From Anoxybacillus sp050480245 (GTDB lineage: Bacteria; Bacillota; Bacilli; Bacillales; Anoxybacillaceae): 64,000 nucleotides of DNA. Below are positions 7,847 to 16,780 of this stretch, in pieces. Position numbers and translations under genes: made by a program. Under the pieces are notes generated by a model, which was not told where the DNA came from, did not search any database, and saw only the letters and a list, made by a program, of their open reading frames with translations. Within the stretch, counting starts at the first letter, position 1, and each line of letters begins with the position of its first letter. The stretch lies in the NCBI GenBank assembly GCA_050480245.1, contig JBCNEQ010000019.1. One strand, 5' to 3'.

Positions 7847-8206
7847 ATGGCGAGAATTTTAATTGTTGATGATGCAGCATTTATGCGAATGATGATTAAA
7901 GATATTTTAACGAAAAACGGACACGAAGTTGTAGCTGAAGCAGCTGATGGGGCGCAAGCGGTCGAAAAATATAAAGAGTTTCGTCCAGACTTAGTAACGA
8001 TGGATATTACAATGCCAGAAATGGACGGCATTACGGCGCTTAAAGAAATTAAAAAAATTGATAGCAACGCCAAAGTCATTATGTGTTCGGCCATGGGGCA
8101 ACAGGCGATGGTTATTGATGCGATCCAAGCAGGAGCAAAAGACTTTATCGTCAAGCCGTTTCAAGCGGATCGCGTCATTGAAGCGATTAATAAAACGCTC
8201 GGTTAG
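7847..8206 (+). CDS. cheY: Chemotaxis response regulator CheY
   Basis: CheY is a single-domain response regulator phosphorylated by CheA; CheY-P binds FliM and FliY to set motor rotation. The 119-residue protein has the acidic pair D8/D9, the phospho-acceptor D53 in MDITMPEMDG, the conserved Ser/Thr region CSAMGQQ, and the Lys of DFIVKPF near residue 104. GGGAGG precedes the ATG by about 11 bases. It sits between its phosphatase/switch gene fliY and the export gene fliZ, the standard Bacillus order. Confidence 0.97.
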   Translation: MARILIVDDAAFMRMMIKDILTKNGHEVVAEAADGAQAVEKYKEFRPDLVTMDITMPEMDGITALKEIKKIDSNAKVIMCSAMGQQAMVIDAIQAGAKDFIVKPFQADRVIEAINKTLG

Positions 8207-8218
8207 AGGTGGAATTCA

Positions 8219-8851
8219 TTGCGCTATATTCGCATCATCATGTTGTGCGCATTCGTTGTTCTGCAAGCAGTTTCTCCTGCTTTTGCAGAACAAACGAATA
8301 GCGTAAAAGAATGTTTAGAGCATCCAGAAAAGTGTAAAGAGCAACAAACGAACGATACAAAACAAAACGAAAACGAAACGATTGTCCAGCCGTCTCCGGT
8401 CACGGTTTGGGACTTTATTAAACTCATCGTTGCAACGGCTTTTGTTATATTTTTGTTATATGCGCTTTTAAAATGGTTAAATAAACAAAACCGATTTTAT
8501 GAGCGAAAAGGGCTCATTCAACATTTAGGCGGGGCAAGTTTAGGAACGAATCGAACGATTCAAATTGTAAAAGTCGGTCGACGCGTATTTGTTGTCGGTG
8601 TAGGAGAATCTATTCACTTATTAAAAGAAATTACCGATGAACAAGAAATTGAAGAACTGCTTAAGCAACATGAAGCGCGTCTTGATTCGTTGCTTGATAC
8701 GAGCGTATGGAAATCGCTCCAATCGCTTTTGCAACGAAAAACGAACGAATCCCGTTTTCGCCAGTTGTTCGATCGGGAGTTACAACAGTTGGCGGATGAG
8801 CGAACAAAAGCGATGAGAGCGCTAGAAAAAGAAAGGGATCGACATGAATGA
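8219..8851 (+). CDS. fliZ: Flagellar biosynthesis protein FliZ/FliO
   Basis: The 210-residue protein is the FliO-type component that helps assemble the FliP ring of the export gate. It has a cleavable-looking signal peptide (residues 1-23, ending SPAFA), a short extracytoplasmic loop with two Cys, one transmembrane helix near 62-82 (FIKLIVATAFVIFLLYALLKWL), and a cytoplasmic FliO domain with LGTNRTIQIVKVGRRVFVVGVG. The TTG start at 8219 has GAGGTGG 7 bases upstream. It overlaps fliP by 8 bases. The gene is called fliZ in Bacillus and is not the enterobacterial FliZ regulator. Confidence 0.9.
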   Translation: MRYIRIIMLCAFVVLQAVSPAFAEQTNSVKECLEHPEKCKEQQTNDTKQNENETIVQPSPVTVWDFIKLIVATAFVIFLLYALLKWLNKQNRFYERKGLIQHLGGASLGTNRTIQIVKVGRRVFVVGVGESIHLLKEITDEQEIEELLKQHEARLDSLLDTSVWKSLQSLLQRKTNESRFRQLFDRELQQLADERTKAMRALEKERDRHE

Positions 8852-9509
8852 AGTGATGCAATTTTTTAACAATAGCGCACCCGAAAATGTAGCGACATCT
8901 GTGAAGCTGTTATTGTTGTTAACCGTCTTATCGATTGCGCCAGGCATTTTAATTATGGTGACATCGTTTACGCGCATCGTCATCGTCCTATCGTTTGTTA
9001 GAACAGCGCTCGGTACGCAACAAATGCCGCCAAACCAAGTGATCATCGGGCTATCGCTATTTTTAACATTTTTTATTATGGCACCGACGTTTCAACAAAT
9101 TAACCGCGATGCATTACAACCATTATTTGATGAAAAAATTAACTTAGAACAAGCGTATGAACGAGCGGAAGCACCGTTGAAAGAATTTATGAGCAAACAT
9201 ACACGCCAAAAAGATTTAGCGTTATTTTTAAGCTACGCAGGGGCGGAGCAGCCGAAAACGGTGAAAGACATTCCGATGTCAGCGCTTGTGCCAGCTTTTG
9301 CGATTAGTGAACTAAAAACAGCTTTTCAAATAGGCTTTATGTTATTCATCCCGTTCTTAGTCATTGATATGATTGTCGCTAGTGTATTAATGTCAATGGG
9401 GATGATGATGCTGCCGCCGGTGATGATTTCGTTGCCGTTTAAAATTTTATTATTTGTTCTTGTGGACGGTTGGTATTTAGTTGTGAAGTCATTATTAGAA
9501 AGCTTTTAA
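8844..9509 (+). CDS. fliP: Flagellar export gate protein FliP
   Basis: FliP is the main ring-forming subunit of the export gate. The 221-residue protein has hydrophobic helices near residues 20-40, 53-75, 160-185 and 190-215, the conserved motif IMVTSFTRIVIVLSFVR (about 36-52), and the C-terminal MLPPVMISLPFKILLFVLVDGW. The length is that of Bacillus FliP. Its start overlaps fliZ, so translation is probably coupled. Nothing is unusual. Confidence 0.96.
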   Translation: MNEVMQFFNNSAPENVATSVKLLLLLTVLSIAPGILIMVTSFTRIVIVLSFVRTALGTQQMPPNQVIIGLSLFLTFFIMAPTFQQINRDALQPLFDEKINLEQAYERAEAPLKEFMSKHTRQKDLALFLSYAGAEQPKTVKDIPMSALVPAFAISELKTAFQIGFMLFIPFLVIDMIVASVLMSMGMMMLPPVMISLPFKILLFVLVDGWYLVVKSLLESF

Positions 9510-9523
9510 AGTAGGTGGGAAAA

Positions 9524-9793
9524 ATGAGTCCCGATTTTGTCATTCAAGTGGCCGAACGAGGCGTATATATGGTGCTTGTGATATGTGGTCCGCTCATGTT
9601 GCTTGCCCTTGCAGTTGGATTGTTTGTCAGCATTTTGCAAGCGACGACGCAAATTCAAGAACAGACGTTGGCGTTTGTACCGAAAATTGTTGCGGTACTC
9701 ATCGGCCTTGTGTTTTTCGGGCCGTGGATGCTTTCACGGATGGTTTCGTATGCGTACGATATTTTTAGCAATTTAAGTAAATTTGTAGGATGA
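9524..9793 (+). CDS. fliQ: Flagellar export gate protein FliQ
   Basis: FliQ is a small two-helix subunit of the FliP-FliQ-FliR export gate. The 89-residue protein has transmembrane helices near residues 15-40 and 50-75 and the family segment ATTQIQEQTLAFVPKI between them. The ATG at 9524 is preferred, with AGTAGGTGGG upstream; a GTG at 9515 in frame overlaps that site. fliR starts at or just before the stop codon. Confidence 0.95.
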   Translation: MSPDFVIQVAERGVYMVLVICGPLMLLALAVGLFVSILQATTQIQEQTLAFVPKIVAVLIGLVFFGPWMLSRMVSYAYDIFSNLSKFVG

Positions 9794-9798
9794 GACGT

Positions 9799-10569
9799 AT
9801 GGAGCTATACACATATTTGCCAACTTTTTTGCTCGTTTTTGCGCGCGTCGCTTCCTTTTTTGCAACGATGCCACTTTTCTCTTATCGAAACGTACCGAAC
9901 GTTCATAAAATCGGTTTTGCCTTTTTTGTTAGCTGGTTGATGTTTTTAGCGCTTGATCCAAAGCCATTGGATATTGACGGAACGTATATGATGCTGCTAA
10001 TGAAAGAAGTGCTTGTTGGGCTTTTGATTGGTCTTGTTGCATTTATCATTATGTCGGCCATTCAAATTGCAGGCGGACTCATTGATTTTCAAATGGGGTT
10101 TGCGATTGCAAACGTCATTGACCCACAAACAGGAGCACAAAGCCCGTTAATGGGACAATATTTATATACGATCGCCTTATTTTTTTTGCTAGCCGTCAAT
10201 GGACATCATTTGTTGTTAGACGGTATTTTTTATAGCTACCGATTCATTCCGCTCGACCATCTGATTGCTTTTGAAAACGGACAAATCGCAGAACAAGTTG
10301 TTCGTTTGTTTCAAGCGATGTTTGTCATCGCGTTACAAATGGCGATTCCGATTGTCGGTTGCTTATTTTTAGTAGATGTAGCGCTTGGCATTGTGGCGCG
10401 AACCGTTCCGCAAATGAACATTTTTGTCATTGGGCTACCTGTGAAAATTATCGTCAGTTTTGTTTTGTTTGTCGTTGTGTTTTCGAGCATGTTCGTCGTC
10501 ACGAAGCATTTGTTTGAACTCACCGTTATGTCGATGCGCGTCATGATGAAATTATTAGGAGGAACGTAA
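9799..10569 (+). CDS. fliR: Flagellar export gate protein FliR
   Basis: FliR is the single-copy subunit that closes the FliP5-FliQ4-FliR1 gate. The 256-residue protein is an integral membrane protein with about six hydrophobic helices and the conserved segment GGLIDFQMGFAIANVIDPQTG near residue 90. Two starts are possible: ATG 9790, overlapping the fliQ stop, and ATG 9799, which has the weak site AGGATGAG about 4-8 bases upstream; I chose the latter with low certainty. flhB begins two bases after the stop. Confidence 0.93.
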   Translation: MELYTYLPTFLLVFARVASFFATMPLFSYRNVPNVHKIGFAFFVSWLMFLALDPKPLDIDGTYMMLLMKEVLVGLLIGLVAFIIMSAIQIAGGLIDFQMGFAIANVIDPQTGAQSPLMGQYLYTIALFFLLAVNGHHLLLDGIFYSYRFIPLDHLIAFENGQIAEQVVRLFQAMFVIALQMAIPIVGCLFLVDVALGIVARTVPQMNIFVIGLPVKIIVSFVLFVVVFSSMFVVTKHLFELTVMSMRVMMKLLGGT

Positions 10570-10570
10570 T

Positions 10571-11653
10571 GTGAGCTGGCTGTCGGTTGACTTGCAGTTT
10601 TTTGCTGACGAAAAAACAGAAAAAGCAACGCCGCGAAAACGGCAAGAAGTACGCAAAAAGGGACAAGTAGCAAAAAGTGCTGATGCGACCGCTGCCTTTT
10701 TAATGCTCGTCGTTTTCCTTATTCTTTCCTTTTCTTCGGACGTGTGGGGAAATGCGATTATACGGCTATTTTACCAATCGTTTCAACATTATTTTTTCAT
10801 GGACGTCACGATCGATTCTGTGCAGCTTATTTTTGTTGACCTCCTTCGTCAGATGGCGGTGCTCGTTGGTCCGATTTTTTTAGCCGCCATTGCTGCTGTC
10901 CTGTTTGCAAACTTTGTGCAAATCGGGTTTTTATTTACGACTGAACCGTTGCAAATGAAACTAAGCAAACTCGATCCGATTCAAGGATTTAAGCGCATCT
11001 TTTCACTGCGTGCGCTCGTGGAATTGTTAAAATCGATTTTAAAAGTGTTATTTGTTGGCGTTGTGACGTTTTCTGTTTTATGGATGCACATGGGCGATAT
11101 TTTATCGCTGTCGCATAAATCGATTGGCGCGATTGCGGCAACGCTTGGACGTTTAACGATTCAAATGGGTCTTGCTGCTTCTGTCGCTTTACTCCTTCTT
11201 TCCTTGTTCGATTATTTGTATCAACGGTATGATTTTGAAAAAAATATTCGTATGTCAAAGCAAGAGATTAAAGACGAGTATAAAAAGATAGAAGGTGACC
11301 CGCTCATTAAATCGCGCATTAAACAGAAGCAGCGAGAAATGGCGATGCGTCGAATGATGCAGGAAGTGCCAAAAGCGGATGTCGTCATTACAAACCCAAC
11401 GCATTTTGCAGTTGCGTTAAAGTATGATGAACAGCAAGCAGACGCTCCGATTGTTGTTGCAAAAGGGGCAGATTATATGGCACAAAAAATAAAAGATATC
11501 GCTAAAAAACACGATGTCATGATCGTTGAAAATCGCCCGCTTGCCCGCGCACTATATGATCAAACAGATGTCGGAATGGTCATTCCGGAAGCTTTTTTTA
11601 AAGCGGTGGCGGAAATTTTAGCGTACGTCTATAAAATGAAAAATAAACTTTAA
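10571..11653 (+). CDS. flhB: Flagellar export switch protein FlhB
   Basis: FlhB sets export specificity: its cytoplasmic domain cleaves itself at Asn-Pro-Thr-His and, after a signal from FliK, the apparatus changes from hook to filament substrates. The 360-residue protein has an amphipathic N terminus (FADEKTEKATPRKRQEVRKK), four transmembrane helices between about 30 and 210, and the cytoplasmic domain with the NPTH site near residue 274, intact here. The start is GTG, with AGGAGG in the last codons of fliR. Confidence 0.96.
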   Translation: MSWLSVDLQFFADEKTEKATPRKRQEVRKKGQVAKSADATAAFLMLVVFLILSFSSDVWGNAIIRLFYQSFQHYFFMDVTIDSVQLIFVDLLRQMAVLVGPIFLAAIAAVLFANFVQIGFLFTTEPLQMKLSKLDPIQGFKRIFSLRALVELLKSILKVLFVGVVTFSVLWMHMGDILSLSHKSIGAIAATLGRLTIQMGLAASVALLLLSLFDYLYQRYDFEKNIRMSKQEIKDEYKKIEGDPLIKSRIKQKQREMAMRRMMQEVPKADVVITNPTHFAVALKYDEQQADAPIVVAKGADYMAQKIKDIAKKHDVMIVENRPLARALYDQTDVGMVIPEAFFKAVAEILAYVYKMKNKL

Positions 11654-11683
11654 TTTTATGTATGCGAACAGGAGAGAACGTTT

Positions 11684-13720
11684 ATGTCGGCAAGGGACTT
11701 ATCTGTATTAATTATGGTTGTATTAATTATAGCGATGCTCATTATTCCTCTACCATCGTGGTTGCTTAGCGTCCTCATTATCATTAATATTTCTCTTGCG
11801 TTGCTCGTTCTCTTAACATCGATGAATATGAGCGAACCGCTCCAATTTTCGATCTTCCCTTCGCTTCTTCTTTTGCTTACATTATTTCGCCTCGGTTTAA
11901 ACGTTTCAACGACTCGTGCTATTTTAAGCAAAGGGGAGGCAGGCGGGGTTGTTGAAACGTTTGGAACGTTTGTTATTGGTGGAAACGTTGTTGTCGGTTT
12001 TGTCGTCTTTTTAATTTTAATTATTATTCAATTTATCGTCATTACAAAAGGAGCGGAGCGCGTATCCGAAGTAGCAGCGCGCTTTACGCTTGATGCGATG
12101 CCAGGAAAACAAATGAGCATTGATGCTGATTTAAATGCTGGAATCATTTCTGAACAACAAGCGAAAGAGCGGCGGGAAAAAATTGCTCAAGAAGCTGATT
12201 TTTATGGCGCGATGGACGGTGCAAGTAAATTTGTCAAAGGTGACGCGATCGCCGGCATTATTATCGTATTAATTAATATGTTATTTGGCATGGTCATTGG
12301 GGTTGTACAACAAGGTATGGATATAGGTGAAGCAGCGAAACGATATACGTTGTTAACGGTTGGTGATGGAATTGTTAGCCAAATTCCTGCATTATTAATT
12401 TCAACTGCAACAGGTATCGTTGTCACTCGTGCTGCTTCAGACGACAACTTAGGTGCCGATATTACGCGACAACTACTTGCGTATCCAAAAATGTTATACG
12501 TTACAGCAGGAACGATTTTTTTACTCGGATTGTTGACCCCGATTAACGACTTGTTAACGATCCCAATTGCTGCTTTGCTCGCTTTTGGCGCACATCAATT
12601 TACAAAACAAGAAAACGTGCCACAAACCGCAACCGAAGAGACAGAAGAGGAAATAGAAATGGATCAAATGAAAAGCCCAGAAAGCGTCGTTAGTTTATTA
12701 AGCGTCGATCCGATTGAGTTTGAATTTGGATACGGGTTAATTCCGCTTGCGGACGCCAATCAAGGCGGAGATTTGTTAGACCGCATCGTTATGATTCGCC
12801 GTCAGCTCGCTTTAGAGCTTGGCATTGTCATTCCTGTTGTTCGCATTCGCGATAACATTCAACTGCAACCGAATGAATATCGTTTAAAAATTAAAGGAAA
12901 TGAAGTGGCACGTGGCGAGTTGTTGCTTGATCATTATTTGGCGATGAGTCCCGGCATTGAAGATGATTCGATCGAAGGAATCGATACGGTTGAGCCAGCG
13001 TTCGGCTTGCCGGCAAAATGGATTTCTGAAGAAATGAAAGAGCGAGCTGAAATGTTTGGATATACAGTTGTTGATCCGCCATCTGTCGTATCGACGCACA
13101 TAACGGAGCTGTTAAAAGCGCATGCCCATGAATTGCTCGGCCGTCAAGAAACGAAGCAGTTAATCGATCACGTGAAAGAATCGTATCCGATTTTAGTCGA
13201 AGAAGTGACACCAAATCCGTTGTCGGTTGGTGATATTCAAAAAGTACTTGCAAATTTATTGCGCGAAAAAGTATCGATTCGCAATTTGCCGGTCATTTTT
13301 GAGACGCTTGCGGATTTTGGGCGAATGACGACAGATCCAGATTTGTTAACTGAATACGTTCGTCAAGCGCTCGCTCGTCAAATTACGAGCCAATACGTTG
13401 TAGAAGGTCAGCCGCTACGCGTCATTACGTTATCAGGAAAAGTCGAAAAAATGATTGCAGAAGGAGTACAACAAACGGAGCACGGCAATTATTTAGCGCT
13501 CGATCCAGTCGTTTCGCAAGCGATTATTGAAGCGATTGCCATGCAAATTGAACAATTTCCGTTTCAAGATCAATCGCCAATTTTACTTTGCTCACCGGCT
13601 GTGCGCATGTATGTGAGACAATTAACGGAACGATATTTCCGTCACGTTCCGGTATTATCGTATAATGAACTTGAAGCAAATGTGGAAGTTCAAAGCGTTG
13701 GGGTGGTGAATATCGAATGA
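11684..13720 (+). CDS. flhA: Flagellar export gate protein FlhA
   Basis: FlhA forms the nonameric ring of the export gate and docks export chaperones. The 678-residue protein has eight hydrophobic helices in the first 310 residues, the conserved cytoplasmic loop with FTLDAMPGKQMSIDADLNAG (about 128-147), then a soluble domain from about 330 with PVVRIRDNIQLQPNEYRLKIKG. CAGGAGAG precedes the ATG. The last bases overlap the start of flhF (ATGA). Confidence 0.96.
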   Translation: MSARDLSVLIMVVLIIAMLIIPLPSWLLSVLIIINISLALLVLLTSMNMSEPLQFSIFPSLLLLLTLFRLGLNVSTTRAILSKGEAGGVVETFGTFVIGGNVVVGFVVFLILIIIQFIVITKGAERVSEVAARFTLDAMPGKQMSIDADLNAGIISEQQAKERREKIAQEADFYGAMDGASKFVKGDAIAGIIIVLINMLFGMVIGVVQQGMDIGEAAKRYTLLTVGDGIVSQIPALLISTATGIVVTRAASDDNLGADITRQLLAYPKMLYVTAGTIFLLGLLTPINDLLTIPIAALLAFGAHQFTKQENVPQTATEETEEEIEMDQMKSPESVVSLLSVDPIEFEFGYGLIPLADANQGGDLLDRIVMIRRQLALELGIVIPVVRIRDNIQLQPNEYRLKIKGNEVARGELLLDHYLAMSPGIEDDSIEGIDTVEPAFGLPAKWISEEMKERAEMFGYTVVDPPSVVSTHITELLKAHAHELLGRQETKQLIDHVKESYPILVEEVTPNPLSVGDIQKVLANLLREKVSIRNLPVIFETLADFGRMTTDPDLLTEYVRQALARQITSQYVVEGQPLRVITLSGKVEKMIAEGVQQTEHGNYLALDPVVSQAIIEAIAMQIEQFPFQDQSPILLCSPAVRMYVRQLTERYFRHVPVLSYNELEANVEVQSVGVVNIE

Positions 13721-14817
13721 AAGTAAAAAAGTTTGTTGCTTCGTCTATGCCTGAAGCGATGAAAATGATTCGAGCCGAGCTCGGGAATGATGCTGTGATA
13801 TTAAATTCGAAAGTTGTGCATAAAAAAGGGTTTTTAGGTTTATTTTCCCGAAAAAATATCGAAGTGATTGCTGCCGTTGATCCGAAACCAGCCACTCCGC
13901 CTGTTCAAAAAATAAAAGAAAAAAGAAAAGAGCGCACAGAACCAATGCGTGATGAGCAGCTATTAAAAGAAATTCACGAATTAAAAGCGACGATTCATCA
14001 GTTGTCACAAGGGGGGGGAATCTATCCAACTCCGTTAAAAGCGATCGATGGGCATTTAATCGATCAAGAAATAAGCGATGATGTGCGGGCGATGTTTATG
14101 GCTCCGTTGTTGCAACGATGGTATACGTCTGGAGCAAATGCGCCTTATGAAGAAGTGAAGCAATGGCTTCATGAGGAAATTATCAAAACATTGACCCCCC
14201 TTTCGTTTGGTGGGATTTCATTTGAAAAAAAATTCGTCAATGTTGTCGGGCCGACAGGGGTTGGCAAAACGACAACGCTTGCGAAAATGGCCGCCGGTTG
14301 CGTCATTAAATATCGGAAAAAAGTCGCGTTTATTACGACTGATACGTATCGTATTGCAGCGATTGACCAGCTGGAAACATATGCCAAAATTTTGGATGTA
14401 CCGCTTGAAGTATGTTACAATCTCGATGATTTTCGTCAAGCGAAAGAAAAGCTGGCATCATACGATATTGTATTTATTGATACAGCTGGGCGGAATTTCC
14501 GAAACGCCCAATATGTGAACGATTTGAAAAAAATGATTGATTTTAATGAAGAAATGGAAACGTTTCTTGTATTATCACTAACAGCAAAATGGCGGGATAT
14601 GAAAGACATTTATACACAGTTTTCGCTCATTCCCATTCATAAATTTATTTTCACGAAAGTCGATGAAACGAGTCGACATGGTGCGATGTTAAATATGATG
14701 GTTCAATGTGGCATTGGGGCGGCGTATATGACGCATGGGCAAAACGTGCCAGATGATATTGTTGAAGCTACTCCACAGCTTGTTGCAAATATGATTACTG
14801 GGGTCGAGCAGCGATGA
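13717..14817 (+). CDS. flhF: Flagellar GTPase FlhF (SRP family)
   Basis: FlhF is an SRP-type GTPase that marks where flagella are built. The 366-residue protein has a basic N-terminal domain, a low-complexity linker, the helical N domain, and the G domain with GPTGVGKTTTLAKMAA (P-loop near residue 178), TDTYRIAAIDQLETYA, DTAGR and TKVDE. An uninterrupted run of eight G (14011-14018) lies in the linker-coding region. It overlaps flhA by four bases and flhG by four bases. Confidence 0.95.
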   Translation: MKVKKFVASSMPEAMKMIRAELGNDAVILNSKVVHKKGFLGLFSRKNIEVIAAVDPKPATPPVQKIKEKRKERTEPMRDEQLLKEIHELKATIHQLSQGGGIYPTPLKAIDGHLIDQEISDDVRAMFMAPLLQRWYTSGANAPYEEVKQWLHEEIIKTLTPLSFGGISFEKKFVNVVGPTGVGKTTTLAKMAAGCVIKYRKKVAFITTDTYRIAAIDQLETYAKILDVPLEVCYNLDDFRQAKEKLASYDIVFIDTAGRNFRNAQYVNDLKKMIDFNEEMETFLVLSLTAKWRDMKDIYTQFSLIPIHKFIFTKVDETSRHGAMLNMMVQCGIGAAYMTHGQNVPDDIVEATPQLVANMITGVEQR

Positions 14818-15683
14818 TGAGAGATCAAGCCGAAAGCTTACGTTTACGCGTGAAAAAAATGCAGCACGGGGCAGAAACGAAAACGATTGCCGTATTGAGC
14901 GGCAAAGGTGGCGTTGGCAAGTCGAACGTTTCGTTAAACTTTTCATTAGCGCTACGTCAACGCGGAAAAAATGTATTGCTTTTTGATATGGATATTGGCA
15001 TGGGAAACATCGATATTCTACTTGGACAAACGTCATTTCATACAATTATCGATATTTTTCGTCTAAATGTCACCATTCATGATATTATAAAAACAGGACC
15101 AGAACAGTTATCGTTTATTGCAGGGGGAACGGGATTAACGGAAATTTTTCATATGGATGAGCAAAAAGTCGAATATTTTATTGAACAATTGCAACTCGTT
15201 TCCGAGCAATACGATTACATGATTTTTGATATGGGAGCGGGCATGTCTGAAGATCGTCTTCAACTGTTGAAGGCAGTTGATGATATTTTCATTGTAACAA
15301 TACCTGAACCAACTGCCTTGACAGATGCGTATGCAACAATGAAATACATTCATGTAGCGGCTCCCCAACTTCCTATTTATGTGCTAGTCAATCGGGCACG
15401 TTCAGACAAAGAAGGAGTAGAAACGCTACAACGTTTAAAACAAGTGGCGAAACGTTTTTTAGGAAAAGAACTACATGCGTTAGGTTATGTACCAGAAGAC
15501 CGAATAGTAAGCACTGCCGTCATTCGCCAAACGCCTTTTATTTTGTTTGACCCAGGCGCGAAGGCGAGCAAGGCGCTTGTACAAATGGCAGATCGCTATT
15601 TAGCAAATGAAGAACATGAAGAACAGGCGAAACGTCCGTTTCATTTTTTTGCAAAATTGCGTCAATACTTTTTAGAAAGGTAG
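14814..15683 (+). CDS. flhG: Flagellar number regulator FlhG (MinD/ParA-like ATPase)
   Basis: FlhG (YlxH in Bacillus) is a MinD-type ATPase that works with FlhF to set flagellar number and to assemble FliM/FliY C-ring parts. The 289-residue protein has an N-terminal basic helix that activates the FlhF GTPase in homologues, then the deviant Walker A SGKGGVGKSNVSLNF (about residues 29-43), LLFDMDIGMGNIDILLG, and a C-terminal tail rich in basic and aromatic residues suited to membrane binding. ATG 14814 overlaps the flhF stop; ATG 14817 is an alternative. Confidence 0.94.
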   Translation: MMRDQAESLRLRVKKMQHGAETKTIAVLSGKGGVGKSNVSLNFSLALRQRGKNVLLFDMDIGMGNIDILLGQTSFHTIIDIFRLNVTIHDIIKTGPEQLSFIAGGTGLTEIFHMDEQKVEYFIEQLQLVSEQYDYMIFDMGAGMSEDRLQLLKAVDDIFIVTIPEPTALTDAYATMKYIHVAAPQLPIYVLVNRARSDKEGVETLQRLKQVAKRFLGKELHALGYVPEDRIVSTAVIRQTPFILFDPGAKASKALVQMADRYLANEEHEEQAKRPFHFFAKLRQYFLER

Positions 15684-15695
15684 GTTATCATCGTT

Positions 15696-16766
15696 GTGAA
15701 TAAAGCAAAAGTGCTTGTCGTTGATGACTCTGCTTTTATGCGAAAATTAATTAGCGACTTTTTGTCAGAACATCCGCGATTGCACGTTGTTGGCACAGCA
15801 CGTGACGGACAAGAGGCGTTACAAAAAATTGAGCAACTAAAACCTGATGTTGTAACGTTAGACGTTGAGATGCCTGTCATGAACGGGCTCGAGACGTTAA
15901 AGCATATTATGCAAAAACAACCGCTTCCTGTCGTTATGATTTCAAGTACGACGAAAGAAGGAGCGGAAAATACGATTTTAGCGCTTCAATACGGGGCGGT
16001 TGATTTTATTGCTAAGCCTTCGGGAGCCATTTCACTAGATTTATATAAAATTAAAGATAAAATGATCGAAAAAGTACTTTTAGCAAGCGAAGCGAATTTG
16101 CGGACAGTGAAGGCGAAGCAAAAAATGTCTATGTTGTCGCAAAAGCAATATAGCAAAATAGAGGTAAGTGAACGACAAAACGTAAGCGGGAAGAAAAAAA
16201 TTATTGCGATTGGGACATCCACAGGGGGACCGCGTGCGCTTCAGCACGTGCTAACGAAATTTCCGGCAACTATTGACGCACCGATTTTCATTGTTCAACA
16301 TATGCCGAAAGGATTTACAAAATCATTAGCAACCCGTTTGGACTCATTAAGTAGCATCCGTGTCAAAGAAGCAGAAGACGGTGAAATTGTTCAAACAGGA
16401 ACAGCATATATTGCTCCAGGTGGAAAACATTTATATGTTAAACGCGTCGGCACATCGCTTGCCATCCATCTCGATGAAGCGGCACCGCGAAACGGACATC
16501 GCCCTTCCGTTGATGTCATGTTGGAATCGTTAAGTGCGCTTACAAATTACGAAAAAGTTGCGGTCATTATGACAGGAATGGGGTCAGATGGCACAGCGGG
16601 GCTAAAGCAGTTAAAGGCGTCTGGCAAGACGTTTGTTATTGCAGAATCTGCTGAATCATCCGTCGTATTCGGCATGCCAAAATCCGCAATTGCTGCAAAC
16701 GTTGTTGATGAGATCATTCACGTTGATGACATTGCTGAAGCGGTAATGAAGCACGTACAAGTTTGA
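15696..16766 (+). CDS. cheB: Chemotaxis methylesterase/glutamine deamidase CheB
   Basis: CheB removes methyl groups from chemoreceptors when phosphorylated by CheA. The 356-residue protein has an N-terminal receiver domain with phospho-acceptor D56 (TLDVEMPVMNG), a linker, and a C-terminal esterase with the catalytic Ser in GTSTGGPRAL (about 170-180), His in VQHMPKG and Asp in MTGMGSDG. The start is GTG. The cheA ribosome site lies just after the stop codon region. Confidence 0.96.
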   Translation: MNKAKVLVVDDSAFMRKLISDFLSEHPRLHVVGTARDGQEALQKIEQLKPDVVTLDVEMPVMNGLETLKHIMQKQPLPVVMISSTTKEGAENTILALQYGAVDFIAKPSGAISLDLYKIKDKMIEKVLLASEANLRTVKAKQKMSMLSQKQYSKIEVSERQNVSGKKKIIAIGTSTGGPRALQHVLTKFPATIDAPIFIVQHMPKGFTKSLATRLDSLSSIRVKEAEDGEIVQTGTAYIAPGGKHLYVKRVGTSLAIHLDEAAPRNGHRPSVDVMLESLSALTNYEKVAVIMTGMGSDGTAGLKQLKASGKTFVIAESAESSVVFGMPKSAIAANVVDEIIHVDDIAEAVMKHVQV

Positions 16767-16780
16767 GGGGGATAGGAACC

